From IMG/VR virus record IMGVR_UViG_3300048107_000338, positions 1 through 33,796 of that record: 33,796 bases of DNA. One strand, 5' to 3'. Of the stretch, positions 6,423 through 15,234 are shown piece after piece. The stretch is from a virus. Position 1 is the first letter of the stretch, and every line of letters starts with the position of its first letter. The translations under genes and the position numbers were made by a program. The notes under the pieces are model-generated. The model made no database searches, was not told the origin of the DNA, and saw nothing but the letters and a program-made list of their open reading frames with translations.

Positions 6423-6972
6423 TACTGTTCATTAATTTAATTAGTTTTGTTGAGTAACTAGGGTCAGTTGCATAGCCTTCAGATTTAAGAAGACGAGCAC
6501 ACTCCTCACGGGTGTAAGCCCTATTAACACCTAGATATCCGTTATAATCTTTATACCAGCGAGTGATCAAATAATTGATGCAATCGTATGGTGTATTAAA
6601 ATCCTTAAAGGAATCTTGGATAGTAATAGGACCATAACCATAGTCTTCCCAAGTCGTCTTAACAGTACCTTTACCTTTAATACCAAAGTAGTTATTCTTA
6701 CCAGAGGTAAACTGACCCCACCCTGATTCAAGAGCCCACTGAGCTGCAACACACTCAGGAAACTTAGCACCAGATTGTTTGGCCAAAGAGATTATTTCAT
6801 CCCAGCCTAAGCCGTCTGAGATGGTAACTGGTAAAGGTGTAGGAGAATCTCTATACGCTGTCTTAAAAGTATCAACAAGAAAGGAAGGAAGTTGGGATTC
6901 CAAATCGTCCCAAGCTTTATCTTGATGAGACTCCCCTTGATACCATTTAGCGGCTTCCCTGAGAAATGTCAT
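6415..6972 (-). CDS. Endolysin, glucosaminidase family (GH73/FlgJ-like)
   Basis: It degrades peptidoglycan at the end of infection by cutting a glycan bond. The catalytic region shows AAQWALESGWGQ with E82 as the likely general acid, then SGKNNYFGIKG (about 91-100) and the later YATDPSYSTKL, the standard landmarks of the glucosaminidase family. About 50 residues precede the domain and may bind the wall. No signal peptide is present, so export would need a holin. T7 instead uses an amidase (gp3.5) that also inhibits RNA polymerase, so lysis is organised differently here. Small membrane proteins sit on both sides. Confidence 0.88.
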   Translation of the reverse strand: MTFLREAAKWYQGESHQDKAWDDLESQLPSFLVDTFKTAYRDSPTPLPVTISDGLGWDEIISLAKQSGAKFPECVAAQWALESGWGQFTSGKNNYFGIKGKGTVKTTWEDYGYGPITIQDSFKDFNTPYDCINYLITRWYKDYNGYLGVNRAYTREECARLLKSEGYATDPSYSTKLIKLMNSND

Positions 6973-6984
6973 AAAGGTAATTAA

Positions 6985-7233
6985 TTAGTTTTTCTTTTGA
7001 GCAATGAACGAATGAACAAGCGAGTCCAGCTTAAGTTCTATACGAACCATATGGTCTTCAAATTTTGCCAATGAAGAAGATAGCTCTTCTCGTGTTACAT
7101 ACTTTTCAGCAATACGAAGCTCAATACCATCAAGGCGACGCTCTTGTTCAACAAAACGAGTATTTACTTTATTTGCATATGCAGCTGCTGCCGCAACAAA
7201 AGCTACAGCAGCAGATATAGAAGCTTCAAGCAT
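6985..7233 (-). CDS. Membrane-anchored coiled-coil protein, 82 aa (lysis candidate)
   Basis: The N-terminus is a hydrophobic Ala/Val helix (about residues 5-24). The rest is a charged helix with heptad spacing (VEQERRLDGIELRIAEKYVTREELSSSL and MVRIELKLDSLV), split here only for description. Proteins of this design occur before endolysins in cyanophages, from memory. It may be a holin or an Rz-like inner-membrane spanin. I chose the ATG at 7233 because a longer frame to 7437 would overlap the chaperone gene by 200 bases and adds no recognisable domain. It lies 4 bases after the chaperone stop. Confidence 0.6.
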   Translation of the reverse strand: MLEASISAAVAFVAAAAAYANKVNTRFVEQERRLDGIELRIAEKYVTREELSSSLAKFEDHMVRIELKLDSLVHSFIAQKKN

Positions 7234-7237
7234 TAGT

Positions 7238-7675
7238 TTAAGATGGTTCTTTAGGCCAAGTAATAGTGTGTGGGAAGCCTTCTGCTGATGGCAAGTCACG
7301 CAACGCTGCACGATAAGTAGCCCAAGCTGCTTTATCAGCAGTGCTATCAGCAAGCTGAGTCCAATCAGAACGCGAGAGAAGTTCATCACGCTGCTTTCTT
7401 TCTGCCGACGCTTTGCTGCTATCGACACCCACAGCATCTAATGTCACTAATTTATATTTAGTGTACCATTTGCTGTCAATTTCTTCTTCACCATCTCTGA
7501 CAGTTTGCTCATATACAGAGTTAATGCCTGGTCGGTGACCTTCAAGAAGAAGATCGTATCCTACTAAATTAGCACTTTCCGCTGTTAACGGTGTAGGCAA
7601 AGAAGCATTGACTAATCGTCTAAATACAGGCTCAATTACTACAGAACCGTCTGATTGATTTCTTAATTCATTCAT
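7238..7675 (-). CDS. Tail-fibre assembly chaperone, Phage_tail_APC-like, 145 aa
   Basis: The C-terminal half holds the pattern RDELLSRSDWTQLADSTAD, then AAWATYRAALRDLPS and FPHTITWP. This matches the tail-assembly chaperone domain found next to many fibre genes (RDxLLxxSDWTQLxD ... W-xYRxxLRDxP). It probably helps the fibre proteins fold or trimerise and need not be in the virion. The N-terminal half is less conserved. It sits directly after the three fibre genes, as expected, with a 4-base gap from the 431-aa fibre gene and from the membrane protein gene that follows. Confidence 0.8.
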   Translation of the reverse strand: MNELRNQSDGSVVIEPVFRRLVNASLPTPLTAESANLVGYDLLLEGHRPGINSVYEQTVRDGEEEIDSKWYTKYKLVTLDAVGVDSSKASAERKQRDELLSRSDWTQLADSTADKAAWATYRAALRDLPSAEGFPHTITWPKEPS

Positions 7676-7679
7676 AATT

Positions 7680-8975
7680 TTAATATCCTAATAGGTACAC
7701 TTTTTGACACATGTATAGGCTTGGGTCTACAGTTACGTTATTCTTTGGAGTTACAGTTCCAGGTGGAGTTTGCCAAGATAAAACTGTAGATGGGCCACCA
7801 GACGTAAACGTATAATCAGTACCCTCATTACGGTATAAGTTGGCAGCTGATGGTGTTTGTGCGGCCGTTGTGGTTTCGTCTTGAGTGAACGTATGTCCAG
7901 TAGTTGGATCAGTAGTCACACCACTACCAGATATGTTTCGTCGTAGTGTATCAGTATGCCAATCATTACCCCACATACTCCAAAACGTCCAAGCAACATG
8001 TGTATTTCTCCATCTATCTTTCTTTAAATACGTGGTTTGAGTGGCTAAAGGTTGAGAGGATAAACCCATATCATTAGATCTTCCTAGTGCCATATAATCT
8101 CCATAGGGGTTATGTGAGCCAACAGAAGGACCACCGCCATAGTATGCAGCACATACTTGAGTATCATGGTCAGAATCTAAATCAATACCCCAGAAACAAA
8201 ATAAATTTGGGTAATTAGTTGTATCAATACCCTCATCCCCACTATCGGTGCCAACATCACCAATGTGGTGCATTTTACCAGCTGCAGATTGAAGAACACC
8301 GCTGTACCCTGCTTGAGTTCTAGAGCCACCACCTGATGTAAAATTACGGCAATTAGGTCCGTTAAATAACAAATTGTGATTAGTAGCGTCACTAGTTATG
8401 GTGCCATTGCTGTGCCACGTAGTATTATTTCTATTATACAAAGCCAATGTTTGTAATAAGCTAATAACAGTATAAGTACCTGTACCCATATCAGCATCAG
8501 ATTCAGTACCTGATGTCCCAACTAAGTTATAGACAAGGTGGTTGGTACTATTTGTTGGGTTAGTCAGATCTACGGTATCACTGCCGTTTACCCCAACAAG
8601 TGCAATTTTAGTTAAATTGGTTTTGTTATAAGCTGCAGAATACCAACCATCACCATCTCCTTCAGAAGTTCTGTTATTAGCTCCTGAATCAGTTTCAGTA
8701 TGACTCTGAAATTCATGTCTACCTATCTTCCCAAACCTATCGATAGGCACGCTGGTATCAAAGGTAGCTGGTATGGTTGTTCTATTGCCGTTAAAAGTTT
8801 GTAGCGTGGATGGTGCTCCATTTGTGTATCCCGTCGTCCAATCATTAAAATTTGCAAAAGCTTCAGTTTTTTTTGGGTAATCTGTATAAGCAAGAATTTC
8901 CCAACCACTAGAACTACTACCACCTGTACTTGCTGCACTTGCAGCCTGCAGTTTTTTTAGATTATTAGTATCCAT
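7680..8975 (-). CDS. Probable distal tail-fibre or receptor-binding protein, 431 aa
   Basis: It is rich in Gly, Ser, Thr, Asn and Asp with many aromatic residues, typical of beta-rich fibre tips. The N-terminus is a short helical, Ser/Gly-rich linker. Stretches such as AAYYGGGPSVGSHNPYGDY and the many DSD/DTD motifs suggest a calcium-binding or fibrinogen-like fold, but I cannot assign a family. It is the last of three adjacent fibre genes (gaps of 2 bases each) and is followed by the fibre chaperone. This position usually holds the host-specificity determinant, which is expected to be the fastest-evolving gene of the group. Confidence 0.65.
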   Translation of the reverse strand: MDTNNLKKLQAASAASTGGSSSSGWEILAYTDYPKKTEAFANFNDWTTGYTNGAPSTLQTFNGNRTTIPATFDTSVPIDRFGKIGRHEFQSHTETDSGANNRTSEGDGDGWYSAAYNKTNLTKIALVGVNGSDTVDLTNPTNSTNHLVYNLVGTSGTESDADMGTGTYTVISLLQTLALYNRNNTTWHSNGTITSDATNHNLLFNGPNCRNFTSGGGSRTQAGYSGVLQSAAGKMHHIGDVGTDSGDEGIDTTNYPNLFCFWGIDLDSDHDTQVCAAYYGGGPSVGSHNPYGDYMALGRSNDMGLSSQPLATQTTYLKKDRWRNTHVAWTFWSMWGNDWHTDTLRRNISGSGVTTDPTTGHTFTQDETTTAAQTPSAANLYRNEGTDYTFTSGGPSTVLSWQTPPGTVTPKNNVTVDPSLYMCQKVYLLGY

Positions 8976-8977
8976 AA

Positions 8978-9721
8978 TTAAACAACAGCATAGTCAACAA
9001 GAGCAGAGCCATACCACGATGCACCAGTGTCATCAGTAGAGAGAATCAATACATGTGGTTTAGATGCAGCAAATGCAGGGGCACTACCACCATTCCATTT
9101 AATAGTATTAGCCGCACTACCTCCATTAACGGAAACACTATTCCAGACAATAGTAGTTGACGCGCCTGTAGTAATTTCTATTGATAACGTATAGCTTGTA
9201 GTAGGTACGTTGGTAAAAGTCCAAGTACCTGACACATTAGTGGATGAAAGGTCAAGAGTATAATAATTACCCAGTGAACAGTCAATTGCTGGACTTGTCG
9301 CGGGTGTAATTACGTCAAATGCTTGGGTATAAGCACCATCAATAGTAATACCTGCATTCATTGTTTGAAGTGCAGTATATGTATTAGTAGTATCCCGTTT
9401 AGCTGTGTCTGCATCATATGCTTGAATTGTTGTACCAATATCAGCAATACTTGCACCTGCTGGAATAGTAACCGTACCAGTAAATGTAGGACTAGCTAAG
9501 TCAGCTTTCCCACTAATATCTGGTACAGCAGCATCAACAAACGCTGTAGTAGCTATTTGAGTGGTATTAGTACCGCTAGATGCTGTAGGTGCTGTAGGAG
9601 TACCAGTAAATGCAGGCGAAGCAAGGCCAGCTTTATTTGGAATGGTATCTACAGTGATTTCTACATCAGAACCACCATTGTCATAAACAAGGGTATCTGC
9701 TTTAATTTTTCCGTATGCCAT
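8978..9721 (-). CDS. Tail-fibre or adaptor protein, 247 aa
   Basis: The N-terminus (MAYGKIKADTLVYD) is a recurrent adaptor seen, from memory, in cyanophage fibre proteins. It is followed by SPAFTGTPTAPTASSGTNT, then QIATTAFV, and a second SPTFTGTVTIPAG copy. These belong to the collar-type fibre repeat that builds beta-helical shafts. The C-terminal 100 residues form a beta-rich, Thr/Ser/Asn-rich domain ending in WYGSALVDYAVV. It probably attaches to or extends the gp17-like fibre encoded just upstream. The gap to each neighbouring gene is 2 bases. Confidence 0.75.
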   Translation of the reverse strand: MAYGKIKADTLVYDNGGSDVEITVDTIPNKAGLASPAFTGTPTAPTASSGTNTTQIATTAFVDAAVPDISGKADLASPTFTGTVTIPAGASIADIGTTIQAYDADTAKRDTTNTYTALQTMNAGITIDGAYTQAFDVITPATSPAIDCSLGNYYTLDLSSTNVSGTWTFTNVPTTSYTLSIEITTGASTTIVWNSVSVNGGSAANTIKWNGGSAPAFAASKPHVLILSTDDTGASWYGSALVDYAVV

Positions 9722-9723
9722 GA

Positions 9724-11184
9724 TTACTTAAGTATAGTAAGATAAGAGTTAGTCCCGACAGTAATCGATATTCCTGAATTGATGGTAACTGTCGGTCCCA
9801 TCATTCCTGCATTAATATTGGCAGCAATAACTTTACTGGTTGTAAATGTTTGCGGTGTTTCAATAAATGCAGAGTCAATAGTGGCAAAACTCAGCACACC
9901 ACTACCATTGGTAGTTAGTGCTTGTCCCTGTGCGCCTGTGTCATTAGGCAGTGTTAACGTATAGTTAGCACCTGCACTGTGTGGTGGTCCTTTGATCTTA
10001 ATACCATGTGAGTTGTTCTCACAATTAAGAGTAATCTGACCTGAACCATTGGTTGCATCGCCAGTAACAACTGGAATATTTTTTGTTAGATAACGACTCT
10101 CTGAATCATTAGCAAAATAACTCATATACACCCAAGTGGATGCAGCCGAATCATACCTAAGTCTTACTGATAATCCAGCTGCTCCTACAAAGCCACTAGG
10201 AAGACCTGAGAGGGGACTAAACGATTGAATACCTGTACTGTCGCCAACCTCAACGTAATCATTGTTAGAAGGGCTGCTAGGTATCGCTGCTACGTTTGAA
10301 ATTAATGTGTAAGCAACAGCATTAGATATAGCAGCACTAGCTGCATTAGCTACATTGACAGCATTAGTAGCGTTAGCATCAGCCGTGTTGGCAGTTGTGC
10401 TAGCAGCATTAGCTGTAGTTACAGCATTACCGGCTGTAGTATTTGCTGTGGATGCAGAAGTAACAGCACTATTGGATGTAGTAACGGCACTAGCAGCCGA
10501 TGTTTGGGCTGCATTAGCTGTAGCTGTAGCTGCATTAGCAGTTGTAACCGCTCCGTCAGCCGTAGTAATAGCTGTAGCAGCATCAGTTGCAGCCGAGTTT
10601 GCCGTCGTAACAGCACCATTAGCAGTAGTTACGGCATTGCCAGCCGTAGTGTTAGCCGTGTTAGCCGTTGTTACTGCATTAGCTGCAGTCGTTGATGCAG
10701 CATTTGAAGTTGTATTAGCAGCGTTAGCAGTGATAACAGAAGCACTAGCGTTGGTATCTGCAGTGTTAGCTGTGCTTACAGCACTATTAGCCGTAGTAAC
10801 AGCTGCATCACTATTTGCTAGGGCTGTATTAGCGGTTGTGACCGCATTTAAAGCATTTGTAGATGCGTCCCCAGCTGAACCAATAGCTTCTTGAACAACA
10901 TACAAAGATTGAGTGAAGTTATCATTCAAATCCTTTGCTTTAATAGACGAACCAGCAAAGAATGCGGACTTAACATCAGTGTTATTAGTGGATCTAAAGA
11001 TACGGATAGCTACAGAAGCAGCAGGAGCCGTAGTAAACTGAATTGTAGTGGCGTTATTGAACGTATATGCAGTTGTATCAACGTCGTCAAGGCTAACCTT
11101 AACGTCGGATTCATTAATATAGGGGAATGTAAATGAAAAGAGGACGGTTGTACCATCCCCTACATGTGTATTAAAAGTAGCCAT
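9724..11184 (-). CDS. Tail fibre (T7 gp17-like N-terminus), 486 aa
   Basis: Residues 1-105 match the T7 tail-fibre N-terminal domain that docks on the tail (FNTHVGDGTTVLFSFTFPYI, then VRIF-type RIFRSTNN and DLNDNFTQ). Residues 114-288 are exactly 25 seven-residue repeats, consensus AVTTANx, with Ala at position 1 in 24 repeats and at position 5 in about 21. This spacing would form an alanine-rich coiled-coil shaft. The C-terminal 190 residues form a beta-rich domain, probably the platform for the next fibre proteins. The T7 fibre is 553 aa. It follows the gp16 analogue by 2 bases. Confidence 0.9.
   Translation of the reverse strand: MATFNTHVGDGTTVLFSFTFPYINESDVKVSLDDVDTTAYTFNNATTIQFTTAPAASVAIRIFRSTNNTDVKSAFFAGSSIKAKDLNDNFTQSLYVVQEAIGSAGDASTNALNAVTTANTALANSDAAVTTANSAVSTANTADTNASASVITANAANTTSNAASTTAANAVTTANTANTTAGNAVTTANGAVTTANSAATDAATAITTADGAVTTANAATATANAAQTSAASAVTTSNSAVTSASTANTTAGNAVTTANAASTTANTADANATNAVNVANAASAAISNAVAYTLISNVAAIPSSPSNNDYVEVGDSTGIQSFSPLSGLPSGFVGAAGLSVRLRYDSAASTWVYMSYFANDSESRYLTKNIPVVTGDATNGSGQITLNCENNSHGIKIKGPPHSAGANYTLTLPNDTGAQGQALTTNGSGVLSFATIDSAFIETPQTFTTSKVIAANINAGMMGPTVTINSGISITVGTNSYLTILK
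10321..10845 (-). repeat. 25 tandem 21-bp units encoding fibre heptads
   Basis: The DNA for residues 114-288 of the fibre gene is a degenerate 21-base tandem repeat built on GCN-GTT-ACN-ACN-GCN-AAY-NNN, without insertions or deletions that break the register. The bases differ more than the residues do, so selection has kept the protein pattern. The unit count could change by slippage or recombination and would alter shaft length in steps. The long opposite-strand reading frame here is a by-product of the repeat. Confidence 0.85.
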
Positions 11185-11186
11185 TA

Positions 11187-14100
11187 CTAATACGTACTAA
11201 GTTTCTCAATGGAAATTCTACGAGCTTTTTCTCTAAAGCTTTCTTGAGGATATAGGACAGCCTCAACACTCAATTTCTTAGCTTCACCATGGATTTTATC
11301 TATTGCACCATGAATTCGCTTCATATATTTACCGGCAGAGCTTCCAGGGCCTGTGTAACCAAGCTCTCCTTTAGATGCCATAAATTTACGAACATTTTCA
11401 TGGTCACGCATATCACTCTTAAATTGCTTAGAGTTAAAATAAGCCTTGAGACGTTCGTTTATCTTACCCGCGCTAAACATGCCACGCTTAAGGTCACTTT
11501 GTTCTTGTGGATTTAGATTAACGCCATTAGCAGACTTAAAGTATTTTTTCTTTTTGGGGGGATAGAGCAATTTATCCATCATCTTAAGGTTTGGATTATC
11601 CTGATCAACGTTGACAACATTGCCAGTCCAACCAAGTTCAGAAATGATTGCACCACCTACTGCATTCCAATAATTGTCACTATCTCCAAGTGTTGCTGCT
11701 TTAGGAACCTTCTTACCACTATAAATATTATAATCGGGTGGCAACTTATAATCACCTAAATTTCTTTTAGCAAAAACCTGAAAGAAAGAGGCCAATCCAT
11801 CATCAGAATCACCAGCAATCCCAACATATGGATTAGCAAAGTCACCAATCATATCTACAATTCTTGGGACAAAGTTACCAGCAAAGCCAGCTAGAGCAGA
11901 GTGATGAGAGCCAGCAGCAATAGTTGTGGTATCAAGTAAATCGACAAACTTCTTCATGCCGTCTTGAAAGCTTTTTTGAATTAAAGACATTCCAAGAGAT
12001 GTGGCCATGATGCTGGTAAATTCATCATACCTACCTTGATCAATTACTTCATCTCGAAGTGCTTGAACGAAGTCAGTGGTTGTAGCAATAAGGGTTGCAA
12101 AAGGTTCTAGTTTGGCATATGAAATAGCAATATAACCTTCCTTATTATTGGCAGGAATAATAAAACTGCGTTTAGGCATGCTCCCACTATTTTCACCTGT
12201 AGTTAAACCGGTATAAGCAGCTGAAATAGCTGTTAGAGTGAAGAGTTGACCTTGAGCAATATTTGATTTTAGTTGAAGTCGAGCAGTTTCACCATACTTA
12301 CCATCCATGAGGGCTTTATAGCGTGGGTGCATTCTACGGAGTAAGCTCCCAGGAGTAGGATCGTAACGAGCAATAGCTTCAAGGGCTTCATAACTAACCC
12401 TAGTAAAGGGGGATATAAGGTTAAAGATTGCACTTTCCTTAGCTGCAGACTCAAGAGCGATGAAAGCTGAATCAACACCCTGGCCAATGGCTTGCATACC
12501 TTTAATATCTAGTTCACTACCCAATTCACCAATTTGGCTTGTAAACGTGAGCTTACGGGCAGATTGAAGGACTTCACCATCAATAATCTTACCTGACCTT
12601 TTAGCTTCACTAAAGATTTTTTTGGTATGGACATCCACAAGTCTCTTTAGTTCCTTACTGTTTCCAAAAGTTTCTGTTTGTACAGCCTCTTGAAAAGCTC
12701 TACCACGAGCGATTTGAGAACCCCGAATAACAGTGATACCCTCATCTGCTGCCATCAAAAGTCTTGGCCCATAACCCAGGTAAGGATTGTTGGCTAAGGT
12801 TTGATTAGCATAGGAAAGGAATAAAGAAAACTTTTCACTTGTTGGAGCTTTTTCGTCATTAAGACGCCTCCGGGCTCCATCATAGTTTTCTTGTAAAATA
12901 GCTTGTTTTTGCTTGAGATTTTTTACATTTGCATCAAACCTTGCTCCACCGGGCTTAACAAAAGTATCATTGTTTTTAAATGACCTACCAAATGCACGTA
13001 GAGCATCAGAAGCGCCTTCAAGACCACCTAAAAATGTACCAAGACCATAGGCAGATTCAGACCAATCACCTCTGAGTCCAGGGCTAACACCAGACAGCAT
13101 GTTGCCAATTGGATCACCTACAGTAAGCAACAAAGTGTTTAGGTTAGCGGCTACTTGTGTGCCAAATCTACTTAGACGTGAATTGTACAGAAGAGCCGTA
13201 ATTGCATCTTTATTGCCTCGTTTTACATTATCAGCTAATGTTTTAGTAAGATCAACAACATTCGTTAGGACAGTACGGGGATCTCCATGGGCAACAATAT
13301 TGACATAGGCTTTTAGGGTTTGACCAGCTTCAACATCACCAGCTTTATACAAATCCCAAAGCTGTCTAATAGTATTATTTTTGGAAAGGTTAGTGTCATC
13401 AAGCCCTTTGATATACTCTAATTGCTCAGCTGGCGCAGTGAAAGGAATTGCATTGATTGCCTGTGCATCTGTGATATCAGCATCTTTTAGTTTCTTGAGT
13501 TGCTTACGCTGTTGCAAACTACCCTCAACAGCCCAACGACGTTTAGCACGACGCAAAGGGATCATAAAAAGAGAAGCTTTATCTTGTAGATCTAATAGAT
13601 TTTCAACAGCATTAGTAAAATCAACTCCAATACCTTCCAAAGCATCAGCTTGCATTGCAGCTTTTTTTAGACGAACACCTAGCTCTTCACCAATTAAGCC
13701 TGCAGTAACAAACCCATCCTGATCAACTTGGGCCATTTCCCTGAGGAAAACACTGTCAGGAATGTCGTCAGCCTTTACTGTGGCATCTAAAGCAATAGAG
13801 CTGTTCTTTCTAAAGGTGCTTGCGGCACCATCAAAATCATCAATATCAAGAGATTGCTTGATGAGACGAAACATACCAAGCCCACGGTCAGTGGCTCGTT
13901 TCATGTCCGAGGGATAATCTTTTAGTTTTTTTAGAGTATTAGTAGCAGCTTGCATAGTTGCTATCATTGAATCCGTCCGTAAAACAGTCCCCCAGTTATA
14001 GAAATACTGTCTACCAGCAGATGTCAATCCATCTTCACCAATACCTGCCTTACGGATAGCTTCAGCTACCAAAGCTGGCTCCGAAATAATTTCCCCTTCT

Positions 14101-15233
14101 GCTGGTTTTACAACAGGAACAGCATCATCAATCGTAGTGACATCAGAGGGCTCTAGATTACGGCTATAGACAGGTTCAGATACATCAGCAACTGCTCGCT
14201 GTACATCCTCTACATTTTTACCAAGAACCTTAGCAACAGTTTTATCTGATTTGGTTGGGTTGGGTAGAGAACCCGTGATCTTTTCAAATAGCTTATTAGC
14301 ACCAAAATTTATGCCTAGGTTTTGGATAAAACCAACGACAGCTGTGAAGGCTTGAGACTCAAAGGTTTTACCTTCGATAAGATCTTTAGTAAGGTTTGCT
14401 CCATCCATTCCAAGAAAGTCAGCAACCTCACCAAATTTGCCAGCCAAGCTACGGCCAGCAATGAGATCCTCAAAAGAATCCTGAGTTGCTGTTTCAATGC
14501 CACTTTCAGTAAGTAGACCTGCAGTGCCACCAAAGGCAGGCCCAGCAACACCTGCTGTGAGAAGTGTTGGTGTAGCAATCTGAGCAATTTCAAAGATAGT
14601 CTCACCTATTGGTGACTCCTTAAGAACTGCTGGGGGATCAGCCCAAGGTGAAGCTTGATTAGCGAGACGAGCAGCAATTGTAACTGGAAGAGCAATGCCA
14701 CCTTCAATACCTGAACTTAAACCCCTGAGAGAATTTAAGGTGGTATCTAAGACTTGCTCTACTGGGTTCATCTCCCCCGCAGCACGACGTTCAGCATCTT
14801 GCTCAGCTTTATCTTCCTGAAATTGATCTATTTCACCAGATGATAAAATAAAATCAGAAATCTCTTTAATTGCTGGAGTACCTTCAGGAAGATTATCAGC
14901 TAGAAACCCTAAGGCTCCATCAACAAGATCCATAGGGGCATCATTAACTAAATAGCCAAGACCCTCCCCAATTTCGGTGACGATGCCCTCTGGTCTAGTT
15001 TGCTTTTCAGCCGTGTTTTCTGTTTGTTCATAAGCACCAGATTCATTACGTTGGCCTAGTGCTACTTCTTCTGGACTTGGACCGTTGTCCCCCGCAGGGG
15101 CATTAGACATTTCATCTGTAGAGTCAACAGAAGCTGCTTGAGCAGCCTCAGCTGCCTGACGCTTTCTTAACTCTTCTTGTTGCTCTACAAATTTACGAGA
15201 TGCCTCAATGTCTTCATTAGAATAATTTGGCAT
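11187..15233 (-). CDS. Internal virion protein (T7 gp16-like), 1348 aa
   Basis: Size (T7 gp16 is 1318 aa), position after two other core proteins and before the fibre gene, and an overall helical, Ala/Lys/Glu-rich composition identify it as the large ejected core protein. In T7 this protein is ejected into the cell envelope and helps to pull the genome in. I see no transglycosylase domain at the N-terminus, where T7 gp16 has one. Here the N-terminus is a charged helix and then acidic low-complexity sequence. A Gly/Ala-rich hydrophobic stretch (about 215-245) may insert in membrane. The C-terminus is basic (REKARRISIEKLSTY). It begins 1 base after the stop of the gp15 analogue. Confidence 0.85.
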   Translation of the reverse strand: MPNYSNEDIEASRKFVEQQEELRKRQAAEAAQAASVDSTDEMSNAPAGDNGPSPEEVALGQRNESGAYEQTENTAEKQTRPEGIVTEIGEGLGYLVNDAPMDLVDGALGFLADNLPEGTPAIKEISDFILSSGEIDQFQEDKAEQDAERRAAGEMNPVEQVLDTTLNSLRGLSSGIEGGIALPVTIAARLANQASPWADPPAVLKESPIGETIFEIAQIATPTLLTAGVAGPAFGGTAGLLTESGIETATQDSFEDLIAGRSLAGKFGEVADFLGMDGANLTKDLIEGKTFESQAFTAVVGFIQNLGINFGANKLFEKITGSLPNPTKSDKTVAKVLGKNVEDVQRAVADVSEPVYSRNLEPSDVTTIDDAVPVVKPAEGEIISEPALVAEAIRKAGIGEDGLTSAGRQYFYNWGTVLRTDSMIATMQAATNTLKKLKDYPSDMKRATDRGLGMFRLIKQSLDIDDFDGAASTFRKNSSIALDATVKADDIPDSVFLREMAQVDQDGFVTAGLIGEELGVRLKKAAMQADALEGIGVDFTNAVENLLDLQDKASLFMIPLRRAKRRWAVEGSLQQRKQLKKLKDADITDAQAINAIPFTAPAEQLEYIKGLDDTNLSKNNTIRQLWDLYKAGDVEAGQTLKAYVNIVAHGDPRTVLTNVVDLTKTLADNVKRGNKDAITALLYNSRLSRFGTQVAANLNTLLLTVGDPIGNMLSGVSPGLRGDWSESAYGLGTFLGGLEGASDALRAFGRSFKNNDTFVKPGGARFDANVKNLKQKQAILQENYDGARRRLNDEKAPTSEKFSLFLSYANQTLANNPYLGYGPRLLMAADEGITVIRGSQIARGRAFQEAVQTETFGNSKELKRLVDVHTKKIFSEAKRSGKIIDGEVLQSARKLTFTSQIGELGSELDIKGMQAIGQGVDSAFIALESAAKESAIFNLISPFTRVSYEALEAIARYDPTPGSLLRRMHPRYKALMDGKYGETARLQLKSNIAQGQLFTLTAISAAYTGLTTGENSGSMPKRSFIIPANNKEGYIAISYAKLEPFATLIATTTDFVQALRDEVIDQGRYDEFTSIMATSLGMSLIQKSFQDGMKKFVDLLDTTTIAAGSHHSALAGFAGNFVPRIVDMIGDFANPYVGIAGDSDDGLASFFQVFAKRNLGDYKLPPDYNIYSGKKVPKAATLGDSDNYWNAVGGAIISELGWTGNVVNVDQDNPNLKMMDKLLYPPKKKKYFKSANGVNLNPQEQSDLKRGMFSAGKINERLKAYFNSKQFKSDMRDHENVRKFMASKGELGYTGPGSSAGKYMKRIHGAIDKIHGEAKKLSVEAVLYPQESFREKARRISIEKLSTY

Positions 15234-15234
15234 T

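Noticed and set aside
10355-10894. A 179-codon plus-strand frame rich in Ala and Val
   Set aside because: It is the mirror of the fibre heptad repeat; the low-complexity DNA keeps all frames open, and there is no ribosome binding site or family match.
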